From assembly GCA_004843345.1 (NCBI GenBank), contig CP039460.1:124001-188000 (forward strand): a stretch of 64,000 nt of DNA, in the 5' to 3' direction. The DNA comes from Acetobacteraceae bacterium. GTDB taxonomy: Bacteria; Pseudomonadota; Alphaproteobacteria; Acetobacterales; Acetobacteraceae. The notes under the pieces were generated by a model, which was not told the origin of the DNA, ran no database searches, and saw only the letters and a program-made list of their open reading frames with translations. The translations under genes and the position numbers were made by a program. Each line of letters starts with the position of its first letter. Positions within the stretch are counted from its first letter, which is position 1. Below are positions 20,609 to 29,347 of this stretch, piece by piece.

Positions 20609-21757
20609 GTGACATCTCATTCCTCCTCCCACAATATCATCCTTGCAGCAGGTGGCACTGGTGGACATCTTTTCCCGGCTATGAGCCTTGGAAAAACCCT
20701 CGAAGAAAAGGGATACACCCCCATATTCCTCATTGATAAAAGAGCAGAGGTGAAATTTCAGGAAAAAAATGCTTCAGACTGGTCTTTTTTTGTTATCAAG
20801 TCCGGTGGAATTGTCGGGAAAAATTTGTTTACCCGAATGAAAGGCGCTTTGCAGCTTCTATTGGGAACAATACAAGCGGCTTTCATCCTAAGACGTTTAA
20901 AGCCTGACGCTGTTATCGGTTTCGGGGGGTATCCTTCTCTTCCACCCCTTTTAGCAGCACGACTTCCCTTCTTCAAAAAGACAATCCCACTTGTACATGA
21001 AGGAAACGCCGTTGCTGGAACAGCTAATCGCCTGTTAGCTCGATTAGGAGCTAGGGTTTGCCTTTCTTTTCCAGAAACGAAAGGATTTTCTGATAATGCG
21101 GCTTCTGAGTATATCGGAATGCCTATACGCCCTGAGCTAGATGACCTTTCTAACAGATACCCTTATATCCCTCCTTCAACAACTGGTGAAATTCATCTCC
21201 TTATCGTTGGAGGATCCTTAGGCGCTTCTGTTTTTTCAACGCTTATTCCACAAGCACTTGAGGCTTTACCGAATGAAATCAGAAGTAAAATTTATATCTC
21301 TCAGCAAGCGAGCGAAGATTTCATTCCTCAACTTACAGAAAAATATAATAAGCTTGGCATTCATATCAAAAAAATCGTTCCTTTTTTCCACGATATGATT
21401 GAGCAAATCTCTGAAGCCCATCTTCTCATCAGTCGCTCTGGCGGAGGCACTGTTGCCGAAGTCATTGCGGCAGATCGGCCCGCAATCTTCATCCCTTTAC
21501 CCACAGCTGCCGCAGATGAACAAACTGTAAATGCTAACTTTTTAGTAAAAAATCAGGCAGCATGGCTTATACCGCAGAGAGAACTTTCCGAAAATCCGCA
21601 GCAGCTCACAGTGCTCCTCAAAGAGATTTTTGAAAATACTCAAATTCTCGCTCAAACAGCAGACCATTTAAAGATACTTGCTGCCCCAAAAGCAACCGAA
21701 CGGTTTACAGATTACATCATCTCTCTTATTTCACATTCCTCCAATCCATCTGAGTAA
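20609..21757 (+). CDS. murG: Lipid II synthase MurG (GTG start)
   Basis: A 382-residue peripheral membrane glycosyltransferase that adds GlcNAc to lipid I. The N-terminal lipid I/acceptor loop is AAGGTGGHLFPA. GFGGYPSLPPLLAA, HEGNAVAGTANR and the C-terminal UDP-GlcNAc site SRSGGGTVAEVIAADRPAIFIP are all present. The GTG at 20609 is preferred: it has AGAGAGGA about 10 bp upstream and sits 4 bp after the ftsW stop. A longer frame starting inside ftsW would add 14 residues with no family support. Confidence 0.94.
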   Translation: MTSHSSSHNIILAAGGTGGHLFPAMSLGKTLEEKGYTPIFLIDKRAEVKFQEKNASDWSFFVIKSGGIVGKNLFTRMKGALQLLLGTIQAAFILRRLKPDAVIGFGGYPSLPPLLAARLPFFKKTIPLVHEGNAVAGTANRLLARLGARVCLSFPETKGFSDNAASEYIGMPIRPELDDLSNRYPYIPPSTTGEIHLLIVGGSLGASVFSTLIPQALEALPNEIRSKIYISQQASEDFIPQLTEKYNKLGIHIKKIVPFFHDMIEQISEAHLLISRSGGGTVAEVIAADRPAIFIPLPTAAADEQTVNANFLVKNQAAWLIPQRELSENPQQLTVLLKEIFENTQILAQTADHLKILAAPKATERFTDYIISLISHSSNPSE

Positions 21758-21759
21758 AA

Positions 21760-23226
21760 ATGACTTCTCTTTTTTCTTCCTCCAATCAAACAGATTCCTC
21801 ACAACTGTTCGGACGTCCATCCCTTCCTTTTTCTGTCGGCATTCTCCATTTTGTTGGTATTGGCGGTATCGGGATGTCTGGTATTGCAGAAGCTTTTCAT
21901 CTCCTAGGCTATCAAGTCCAAGGAAGTGATCAAAAAGAAAATGCGAATACACAAAGGCTTCAAAAATTGGGTATTTCTGTTTTTATTGGCCATAAAGAAG
22001 AACATGTTGAAAATGCAGATGTCATCGTCGTCTCAACGGCAATTCCTTTAGACAATCCTGAAATAAAAAAAGCACGCACACGTCTGCTTCCCATCGTCAG
22101 AAGAGCTGAAATGCTCGCAGAACTCATGCGTTTACGCTGGTCTATTGCCGTTGGTGGCACACATGGAAAAACAACGACAACCAGCCTGATTGCGTCCGTT
22201 CTAGAAGAGGGAAATCTTGACCCTACCGTTATTAATGGCGGCATTATCGAAGCATACGGCACAAATACCCGAATGGGGAAAGGCAATTGGATGGTCGCCG
22301 AAGCAGATGAAAGTGACGGCTCTTTTCTTCGCCTTCCTGCCGTCGTTGCTGTTGTCACCAATATGGATCCTGAGCATTTAGATCATTGGGGAAGCGCCGA
22401 AGCTATGGAAGCAGGCTATGACCAGTTTGTCTCCAACCTGCCTTTTTATGGTTTTGCAGTTCTGTGCATAGACCATCCAAATGTCCAAAAAATGATTCCA
22501 CGCCTCTCTGACCGCCGGATTATCACCTATGGCTTTAGTCCGAATGCTGACATTCAAGGGCAAAATATCAAAGCAGACACATACGGCTGTACGTTTGACG
22601 TTATCGTAAAACCGCGTGATGGCTCAAGCCCCCGAAACATCGGCCCGCTTCACTTAAATATGCTTGGAAAACATAATGTGCTCAATGCCTTAGCTGCGGT
22701 TACCGTGGCCATGGAAATGGACATAGATCCAACAGTTTTGCAAAAATCATTTGAGAAATTCAAGGGCGTTCAGCGTCGCTTTACACGGATAGGCAATTGG
22801 AATGGCGCTGAAATTATCGATGACTATGCACATCATCCAATCGAAATTCAGGCTGTTCTTGAAGCGGCAGAACAAGCTGGGGCAAAAAGAATTATCACCG
22901 TTATCCAGCCTCACCGATATTCTCGATTAAAAGAACTTTTTAATGATTTCTGCGCATGCCTGATGAAATCAGATATTGTCATGATTAGTGATGTCTATGC
23001 CGCAGGGGAAACACCCATTAAAGGTGCAGGAAGAGATGAACTCGCAGAAGCCTTAAAAACGCAGGGACACCGCCATGTCATCACCTTTTCCTCTCAGGAA
23101 GAATTACCGGCGCTTATCGCTAAAGAAGCACAGGAAGGCGATTACATTATGTGTCTAGGGGCTGGAACAATCACCAAATGGGCACATGACCTCCCAAATC
23201 AATTAAAACATCTTGCCTCGAAATAA
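21760..23226 (+). CDS. murC: UDP-MurNAc:L-alanine ligase MurC
   Basis: A 488-residue cytosolic ligase attaching the first stem-peptide residue. It has HFVGIGGIGMSGIAE near residue 29, the P-loop GGTHGKTTTTSLIA, EADESDGSF, NMDPEHLDHWG, HNVLNALAA and DDYAHHPIEIQAVL. There is an N-terminal extension of about 26 polar residues before the Rossmann fold. It begins 2 bp after murG; murB follows after 13 bp. Confidence 0.95.
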   Translation: MTSLFSSSNQTDSSQLFGRPSLPFSVGILHFVGIGGIGMSGIAEAFHLLGYQVQGSDQKENANTQRLQKLGISVFIGHKEEHVENADVIVVSTAIPLDNPEIKKARTRLLPIVRRAEMLAELMRLRWSIAVGGTHGKTTTTSLIASVLEEGNLDPTVINGGIIEAYGTNTRMGKGNWMVAEADESDGSFLRLPAVVAVVTNMDPEHLDHWGSAEAMEAGYDQFVSNLPFYGFAVLCIDHPNVQKMIPRLSDRRIITYGFSPNADIQGQNIKADTYGCTFDVIVKPRDGSSPRNIGPLHLNMLGKHNVLNALAAVTVAMEMDIDPTVLQKSFEKFKGVQRRFTRIGNWNGAEIIDDYAHHPIEIQAVLEAAEQAGAKRIITVIQPHRYSRLKELFNDFCACLMKSDIVMISDVYAAGETPIKGAGRDELAEALKTQGHRHVITFSSQEELPALIAKEAQEGDYIMCLGAGTITKWAHDLPNQLKHLASK

Positions 23227-23239
23227 GAGAGAAATTCTA

Positions 23240-24100
23240 ATGAGTGGTAAAATAATTGAAAATTTTCCTCTCGGAAAAAGAAGCTGGTTCGCAACTGGCG
23301 GAAATGCTGAGAAACTTTTTGTTCCAGAAACACTTGAAAATCTTCAGGAATACCTATCAAGCACCTCACAGCCTCCTATTATTTTGGGTGCGCTTTCAAA
23401 TACGCTGATACGTGATGGCGGTATTAAAGAAACGGTTATTCGCCTCGGAGGCGATTTTAGAAGCTATTCTTTTGAAGAAGAAAGTATCATCGTCGGTGCG
23501 GCTTGCCTTGATATGACGCTTGCAACCGCAGCAGCCGCTGAACAAAGAACTGGTCTTGAATTCCTTTCAGGTATTCCTGGCAGTCTCGGCGGTGCGATTG
23601 CAATGAATTCTGGCGCTTTTGGCAGTGAAATAGCGAACATTCTGGACTGGGTTGAAGTCGTTTTACCAACTGGAGAATCTTTGCGCCTTTTGGCACACGA
23701 GATTGGCCTTTCCTACCGTAGCTCAAAATTACCTGAAGGGGCCATTGTCACAAAAATGCGCCTTCATGCTCCTCGTGGGAATCCAGAAGAAATTTCTGAA
23801 AAAATGAAAGAAATTAAATTACATCGAAAAACAGCCCAACCTACCAAGGTCAAAACTGGCGGATCAACTTTTAGGAACCCAGAGGGGCATAGCGCTTGGA
23901 AATTAATTGATGATGCAGGTTGTCGTGGCAAGCGGCGTGGCGGTGCCATGATAAGCGAAAAGCATTGTAATTTTCTAATTAATCTTGGAGATGCAACAGC
24001 TCAAGACCTTGAGTTTTTAGGAGACGAGGTTCAAGACCTTGTTAAAAAACAATCAGGCATTCTTCTACACTGGGAAATTAAAAGAATAGGTCAACGATGA
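23240..24100 (+). CDS. murB: UDP-N-acetylenolpyruvoylglucosamine reductase MurB
   Basis: A 286-residue FAD-dependent enzyme converting UDP-GlcNAc-enolpyruvate to UDP-MurNAc with NADPH. It has a PCMH-type FAD domain (LGALSNTLIRDGG, GAACLDMTLATAAA, LEFLSGIPGSLGGAIAMN), then YRSSKLP and KTGGSTFRNPEG, which holds the catalytic serine. AWKLIDDAGCRG follows. The ATG at 23240 (MSGKIIEN) is taken over one 9 codons upstream inside murC because AGAGAGAA precedes it. The last four bases overlap ddl. Confidence 0.94.
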   Translation: MSGKIIENFPLGKRSWFATGGNAEKLFVPETLENLQEYLSSTSQPPIILGALSNTLIRDGGIKETVIRLGGDFRSYSFEEESIIVGAACLDMTLATAAAAEQRTGLEFLSGIPGSLGGAIAMNSGAFGSEIANILDWVEVVLPTGESLRLLAHEIGLSYRSSKLPEGAIVTKMRLHAPRGNPEEISEKMKEIKLHRKTAQPTKVKTGGSTFRNPEGHSAWKLIDDAGCRGKRRGGAMISEKHCNFLINLGDATAQDLEFLGDEVQDLVKKQSGILLHWEIKRIGQR

Positions 24101-25074
24101 CAAACCCTCAGCCAATCCATATTGTTATCCTCTCTGGCGGCAACAGCAGCGAAAGGGAGATCAGCTTATCCAGCGGTAAGGCTGTATCAAAAGCACTTTT
24201 AAGTGAAGGCTTTAAAGTTACCTTTCTTGATCCTGCCTGCTCTCTTTTTGAATTAGTCCAACAGCTTCAAACGCTCAAACCAACCGCTATTTTCAATGCC
24301 CTGCACGGAGGAGATGGTGAAAATGGAGTCATTCAAGGGCTGCTTGATCTCTCCGGCACTCCCTACACGCATTCGGGAGTTTTAGCTTCCTCCACCTGCA
24401 TGGATAAAAAAATTTGCCGAGATATCCTTATCGCAAATGACCTTCCTGTACCGCCAGGACGCCTCCTTTCACAAGAAGAGCTTGCAGAAAAAGCACCTTT
24501 CAATTCAGGCTATGTCATCAAACCTGTTGCGGACGGTTCGTCTGTTGGTGTTTCTATCTTTCAAAAAGATGATGCTGTAAAACGAAAAAAAATTGCAGCA
24601 GAATGGAATTATAACTCTGCGATTTTGGCAGAAGCCTTTATTCCAGGCCTTGAATTAACAGTGGGGGTTCTTGACAAAAAAGCGCTCGAAGTTACAGAAA
24701 TACGCCCCCAAAAAGAAGGCGATTTCTATAGCTTTGACGCAAAATATCTCCCTGGAGGCTCACAGCACCTCCTGCCTGCGCCTATTCCTTCCGATGTTCG
24801 GGAAAAAGCTTTTGAATTCGCCCTCAAGGCACACAGTGTCTTAAATTGCGCAGGTGCAAGCAGAACAGATTTCCGTTTTGATCCAGAAACAAACACACTG
24901 GCTATCTTAGAAGTGAATACACAACCGGGCTTAACGGATACTTCTCTATTGCCAGAGCAGGCAAAATTCGCAGGGATTAGCTTTCCAGAACTTTGCAAAT
25001 GGATGATTACCGACTGCTTAAACCGTTTTAAATCACTTCCAAAAAATTTTCAAAAACAGCCAATCTTTAACTAA
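24097..25074 (+). CDS. ddl: D-alanine-D-alanine ligase
   Basis: A 325-residue ATP-grasp enzyme making the D-Ala-D-Ala dipeptide used by MurF. Motifs seen are LSGGNSSEREISLSSG, NALHGGDGENGVIQGLLDL, TCMDKKICRD, VIKPVADGSSVGV, the acidic LELTVGVL, and the Mg-binding LEVNTQPGLTDTSLLP. The ATGA overlap with murB suggests coupled translation. FtsQ follows after 55 bp. Confidence 0.95.
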   Translation: MTNPQPIHIVILSGGNSSEREISLSSGKAVSKALLSEGFKVTFLDPACSLFELVQQLQTLKPTAIFNALHGGDGENGVIQGLLDLSGTPYTHSGVLASSTCMDKKICRDILIANDLPVPPGRLLSQEELAEKAPFNSGYVIKPVADGSSVGVSIFQKDDAVKRKKIAAEWNYNSAILAEAFIPGLELTVGVLDKKALEVTEIRPQKEGDFYSFDAKYLPGGSQHLLPAPIPSDVREKAFEFALKAHSVLNCAGASRTDFRFDPETNTLAILEVNTQPGLTDTSLLPEQAKFAGISFPELCKWMITDCLNRFKSLPKNFQKQPIFN

Positions 25075-25129
25075 AACTCGAAATCATGCCCTCTTTCATT
25101 CAAAACAATCATTGCAAGGAACTTTATAA

Positions 25130-25936
25130 ATGAAGCAATGGCGCACGAAACTTGCGATAGTTGTTTTGATTATTGTTGGCTGTGTTCTCTGTTGGCTTGA
25201 AGACCCAGCTTTAAAAAATATCGGTAAGCAAGGGACAACAAATTTAATAGAAAATTTTTACACCATCACGGATACAATCAATCCTAAAATTGAAAATGTT
25301 GAAATCCAAGGACGTCATCTAACAGAAAAAAATGATATTTTTGAGGCTCTTTCACCGCCTTCAGAAAAAGAATTTCGGAGTTTCTCTGTGTCAAGAGCAA
25401 GAGAACGACTTTTAAAATTGCCTTTTGTTGAAAATGCTGTTGTTCAAAGAGCGCCTTTCAGCAGAAGTGTAACCGTCACACTCTCTGAGCATTCCCCCAT
25501 TGCTGTTTGGCAAACGAAAAAACAACTCTTGTTAGTCGATACGGATGGGACAACTCTTGTGCCTCAAGAAGATTCACGGGTAGACCGCATTTTACAACAA
25601 ATGCCCCTCATTGTTGGAGATGATGCAAACCTCGCAGCAACAAGCTTTATTCCTCTTTTCAACGCTGCCACAGATCTGAAAGAAAAAACGACTGCCCTTG
25701 TGCGTATTGGAAAAAGACGCTGGGACGTCATTTTAAAAACAGGCCAAACGATTAAATTGCCAGAGACAAAGGAATCCGCAGCGCTTAAAAGATTTTCCTT
25801 TGCAGAAAAACAGCTAAAACTAACCGAACGCCCTATCTCTGTCATTGACTTAAGATTGCCAGATAGAATTGTCCTAAGAATCCCAGATAAAGCAGAACAA
25901 GAAAAAATAATAAAAGAATCCCTTAGCCTTGAATAA
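25130..25936 (+). CDS. ftsQ: Cell division protein FtsQ
   Basis: A 268-residue bitopic divisome protein. A transmembrane helix is at about residues 8-23. The periplasmic POTRA domain follows (PKIENVEIQGRHLTEKNDIFEAL), then the FtsQ beta domain with RERLLKLPFVENAVVQR-like and LSEHSPIAVW blocks and the C-terminal VIDLRLPDRIVLRIPD segment. It is short for an alphaproteobacterial FtsQ, because the N-terminal cytoplasmic tail has only about 7 residues. The position between ddl and ftsA is canonical. Confidence 0.93.
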   Translation: MKQWRTKLAIVVLIIVGCVLCWLEDPALKNIGKQGTTNLIENFYTITDTINPKIENVEIQGRHLTEKNDIFEALSPPSEKEFRSFSVSRARERLLKLPFVENAVVQRAPFSRSVTVTLSEHSPIAVWQTKKQLLLVDTDGTTLVPQEDSRVDRILQQMPLIVGDDANLAATSFIPLFNAATDLKEKTTALVRIGKRRWDVILKTGQTIKLPETKESAALKRFSFAEKQLKLTERPISVIDLRLPDRIVLRIPDKAEQEKIIKESLSLE

Positions 25937-26014
25937 ATAGCAGTGCGTCAATAAGATAACGCTCAAGTCTTCCGCAGATATTTTTTGAGAACTTAAAGTC
26001 TAACAATCGCACTC

Positions 26015-27349
26015 ATGAATCAGTCCTTCTCTCCGTTTGCTTCTCAATCCAGAACAAAATTAGCTGAAAATGCTGGTGGTTGGACTTTTCTAAAGAAACG
26101 AAAAATCCAAGCGGCAATTGATATTGGCTCGAACAAAATTGCCTGCCTTATTGGACGTGCCTCCTCTAAGGATAGAGATGTAATCGAGATTCTTGGTTGT
26201 GGCTGGGTTAAGGCCGAGGGTGTTATTGCCGGCGATATTGTAAATGTTCCAGTCGCCAAAAAAGCGATTCTAGCCGCCTATCAAGAGGCCGTCAGGCAGG
26301 CAGGCGCTGCACCTAAACGAAAAGAAGTTGCCGTAAATCTCTCTTGTGGGGATCCTTATTCTCACTATATTTCCACTTCTGCTCTTTTAGGAGGAGAAGA
26401 AGTTTCCAATCGAGAGATTAAACAACTCTTAGATGCTGCCAGAAAAAAATGTAATCAGCATAAAGATAGACTTGTCCGCTTATTCCCCATTTCTTACAAA
26501 GTTGATGGTAAGAGGGAAATTGAGACACCTATAGGGCAGCCATGCCACACACTTGATGCAACCTTTTTGGCGGTCATTACCTCTGACCAACCTTATCGCA
26601 CACTCAATAAAATTCTTGAACAAAGCAATATCTACCCTGCGCCATACCTTCCCTCGGCTTTTGCCTCTGGACTAGCCTCTTTGCGGCAACAAGAACGTCA
26701 ATCGGACACTTTACTCATTGATTTAGGGGCAGGCACGACTTCTTGGGTCTTTTTTTCACAAAATAAACCAAAGGGCCTAGGACAAGTTCAATGGGGTGGA
26801 AATTATATTACCAAAGCCCTTGAAGATGAATTTGGCATTCATTTTGCTGCGGCTGAAAAGCTCAAAACACGTTACGGCTGCCCTAAATTCGGTCTTGAAG
26901 ACGAAACACTCGTTGAGTTACCTAGAGGCTCAAATAAACCAAATGATTGCGTCAAACGTTCTGAGATTTCCTCTTTGATTCTGGTCTGCTTAAGAAGAAT
27001 TCTTTCTTTAGTTATCAAGGATATTGCCTGCCTGCCGGGTCTAAGTAAAAAAAATGCGCCGCCGCCATGGCGAAAAGTGGTTATTACAGGGGGGGCTTCG
27101 TTGCTTGAAGGAATCGAAGACGAGGTGAATGATCTTTTTAACGTCCCTTGCCGACTGGGAGGGACCGAGAATACGCAAGGTATTCCAAAAAAAATGCTTC
27201 GCTTTTCACCGTCTTTCTCTTGCGCCGCAGGCCTCTTAGCTTGGAGACTTGGCGTCGATAGAAATTTTGGCCATATTGGTTTACAAGGAATACAACGAGA
27301 TGATGGAATAATAGAACGAATTCTTCGCTTTATTCAAAACGTAGAATAG
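26015..27349 (+). CDS. ftsA: Cell division protein FtsA
   Basis: A 444-residue actin-like ATPase that tethers FtsZ to the membrane. Phosphate-1 block AIDIGSNKIACLIGRA lies near residue 35, phosphate-2 IDLGAGTTSW and the adenosine block VVITGGASLLEGI follow. The extreme C-terminus IIERILRFIQNVE is an amphipathic membrane-targeting helix. About 28 extra residues precede the actin fold. A start further in is possible, but no better in-frame ATG is seen before the fold. ftsZ starts 66 bp downstream. Confidence 0.94.
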   Translation: MNQSFSPFASQSRTKLAENAGGWTFLKKRKIQAAIDIGSNKIACLIGRASSKDRDVIEILGCGWVKAEGVIAGDIVNVPVAKKAILAAYQEAVRQAGAAPKRKEVAVNLSCGDPYSHYISTSALLGGEEVSNREIKQLLDAARKKCNQHKDRLVRLFPISYKVDGKREIETPIGQPCHTLDATFLAVITSDQPYRTLNKILEQSNIYPAPYLPSAFASGLASLRQQERQSDTLLIDLGAGTTSWVFFSQNKPKGLGQVQWGGNYITKALEDEFGIHFAAAEKLKTRYGCPKFGLEDETLVELPRGSNKPNDCVKRSEISSLILVCLRRILSLVIKDIACLPGLSKKNAPPPWRKVVITGGASLLEGIEDEVNDLFNVPCRLGGTENTQGIPKKMLRFSPSFSCAAGLLAWRLGVDRNFGHIGLQGIQRDDGIIERILRFIQNVE

Positions 27350-27415
27350 GCCAATATAGCTTACAAACAGAGTGAATCTGTATTTTTTCAGTTTTTTGCA
27401 CTAAGAGTTTCAATT

Positions 27416-28870
27416 ATGAGTCTTGAACTTCAACCCCCTTCCACCTCCTATGGAGATAATCATTCATCAATCGGAGGACTTCGTGCCGATGCCGCTCGTA
27501 TTGTTGTGATGGGCGTCGGTGGCGGTGGCGGAAACTCTGTCGGCTTTATGGTGGATCAAGGAATTCAAGGGGCTGAGTTTGTCATCGCCAATACGGATAT
27601 GCAGGTTCTCCTGAAATCCAGCGTCAAAGAACATATTCAGCTAGGCCCCCATGAAACACGTGGGCTTGGTGCTGGTGGAAAACCTGAAGTTGGAGAGTTG
27701 GCCTCTCGGGAAGTTGAAGACGATATTGCCAAACGCCTCAAAGGAGTCGATTTGCTCTTTCTCACCGCAGGAATGGGCGGTGGAACGGGAACTGGCGCGA
27801 CCCCTGTTATTGCCAGTATTGCAAAAAAACTGAATGTTCTAACCACAGCTATTGTTACAAAGCCTTTTGCTTGGGAAGGTAAACAAAAAGCTAAAATGGC
27901 AGAAGCCGGTATCAAACGCCTCCGCGAAAATGTTGATACGCTTATCGTTGTGCCAAATGAAAATCTCGAAAAAGTAGATCCCAACAATAAGGACCTTACG
28001 ATTGAAGAAGGTTTTCAGATGTCCAATCAGGTGCTTCTCGACAGTATCCGTAGTGTTACGGATATTCGTCAGAAAGTTGGTTTGATCAATATCGACTTTA
28101 AGGATTTAGAGACCATCCTTCAAAATGGAGGTGTTGGTCTTGTTGGAACAGGCCGAAGCTTTCCAGATGATCCAACAGAGGACCGTGCAATTCTTGCTGC
28201 AGAACGTGCTATCAATAACCCTCTTCTGGAACGTAGCAATATCCAAGGGGCACAAAATCTTCTCGTTCACGTGAGATCTCGCAAGGGGGATTTACGCCTA
28301 AAAGAAAATACAAAGGCAATGGATTACGTTCAAGAAGCTGTCAAAGGTGACCTTCAAGGAAAGTTCATTTACGGTATTTTTGAAACGGATGAAGTCGAAG
28401 AAGGCTGCATTGAAATTTCAATTATTGCAACAGGACTTGATGCTGGTGAGCTAGATGCGCCGATACAGCCTACCGAAGAAAAGGAATATAATTCCTCTTA
28501 TGCAGGACTGCGTTCAAACAGCTATGCACCGACACAGCGTCCCGCAGCGCCTGCGCATACACCAAGTAGCTACCCTACTCCTTCAAAACCTCATTATGAG
28601 CAACCACATCAAGCTCCCGTGCGTCCAGCTGAACGGCCTATGCCTATTCCCGAACCGCCAAAAGTTGAGGAAAGCCCCTCAAGAGGTTTCTGGGGGATTT
28701 TCAGAAAGCCACGCCAGCAGGCACCTGCACCGGCGCATCCTGTAAAAACAGATAATTCTGCATTACCACAGCGTCCAAGACGGGACATTAATGATGTTAA
28801 AGATTCTGAAACACAAGAGGCAAAAATGCCTGATTATCTTTCCAATCTTCCTGACTCTTCAAGGAATTAG
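27416..28870 (+). CDS. ftsZ: Cell division GTPase FtsZ
   Basis: A 484-residue tubulin homologue forming the Z ring. The GTP-binding domain carries GVGGGGGNSVGFM, the tubulin signature GGGTGTGATPVIAS and helix H7. The T7 catalytic loop is N225-I-D227-F-K-D230. The C-terminal domain (about 225-345) is complete. A proline/glutamine-rich linker of about 110 residues follows. The terminal peptide MPDYLSNLPDSSRN differs from the usual IPAFLRRQ-type peptide because the FLR arginine is absent. Directly downstream are two small genes copied from its C-terminal domain. Confidence 0.96.
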   Translation: MSLELQPPSTSYGDNHSSIGGLRADAARIVVMGVGGGGGNSVGFMVDQGIQGAEFVIANTDMQVLLKSSVKEHIQLGPHETRGLGAGGKPEVGELASREVEDDIAKRLKGVDLLFLTAGMGGGTGTGATPVIASIAKKLNVLTTAIVTKPFAWEGKQKAKMAEAGIKRLRENVDTLIVVPNENLEKVDPNNKDLTIEEGFQMSNQVLLDSIRSVTDIRQKVGLINIDFKDLETILQNGGVGLVGTGRSFPDDPTEDRAILAAERAINNPLLERSNIQGAQNLLVHVRSRKGDLRLKENTKAMDYVQEAVKGDLQGKFIYGIFETDEVEEGCIEISIIATGLDAGELDAPIQPTEEKEYNSSYAGLRSNSYAPTQRPAAPAHTPSSYPTPSKPHYEQPHQAPVRPAERPMPIPEPPKVEESPSRGFWGIFRKPRQQAPAPAHPVKTDNSALPQRPRRDINDVKDSETQEAKMPDYLSNLPDSSRN

Positions 28871-28901
28871 TCCCTCTTCTTTTCGTTAGAAAGTTCTTCT
28901 C

Positions 28902-29345
28902 TTGTCTAAGCGCATTTCTCCTGACAACATTCGTGCATTTTCCGCTGCGTTAAAATGTCTTTGTGAAACGGAGAAATGCCTTATTTCTATCGATATTAAG
29001 GATTTAGAAACCATCATAAATGATGGTGGAATTGGTTTCTTTGGCGTTGGACAGAGTTTACCTGATGATCCAAGAGAAGAACGGACTATTCTAGCGGCAG
29101 AACGTGCGCTGGACACTTCCATTCTTGAGCGCCGAGATCTTCACGGTGCCCGAAACCTTATTGTGCTTGTCAGAGCCCGTAAGGGAGATTTACGCCTCAA
29201 AGAGAACACTAGAGCGTTAGATTATATTCAAGATTCTTTCAAAGAAGAGATTCAAGGAAAATTCGTTTACAGTATCGTTGAAACGGATGATGTCGAAGAA
29301 AATTGCGTCGAGATTGCCATTCTCGCAAGCTTTGGTCAGAAGTAA
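28902..29345 (+). CDS. Stand-alone FtsZ C-terminal-domain protein 1
   Basis: A 147-residue protein that aligns with FtsZ only from the end of helix H7 onward. The T7-loop region reads LISIDIKDLETII (Ser29, Asp31, Asp34) against LINIDFKDLETIL in FtsZ, so the loop asparagine is Ser. It then matches PDDP.E.R.ILAAERAL, then ARNL, then RKGDLRLKENTRALDYI, and ends in EENCVEIAILASF. The GTP-binding domain, linker and C-terminal peptide are absent. The only in-frame near-cognate start is TTG at 28902, with weak AGAAAG upstream and a stop at 28887. The frame is open throughout and differences from ftsZ look largely conservative, favouring a maintained gene. It sits 31 bp after ftsZ. Function unknown; modulation of FtsZ polymers is my inference. 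Confidence 0.75.
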   Translation: MSKRISPDNIRAFSAALKCLCETEKCLISIDIKDLETIINDGGIGFFGVGQSLPDDPREERTILAAERALDTSILERRDLHGARNLIVLVRARKGDLRLKENTRALDYIQDSFKEEIQGKFVYSIVETDDVEENCVEIAILASFGQK

Positions 29346-29347
29346 AA

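Noticed and set aside
28902-29345. First FtsZ-derived gene called as a pseudogene
   Set aside because: It has no internal stop or frameshift and keeps conserved domain residues despite DNA divergence. The weak TTG start keeps this alternative open, so it is kept as a gene with reduced confidence.
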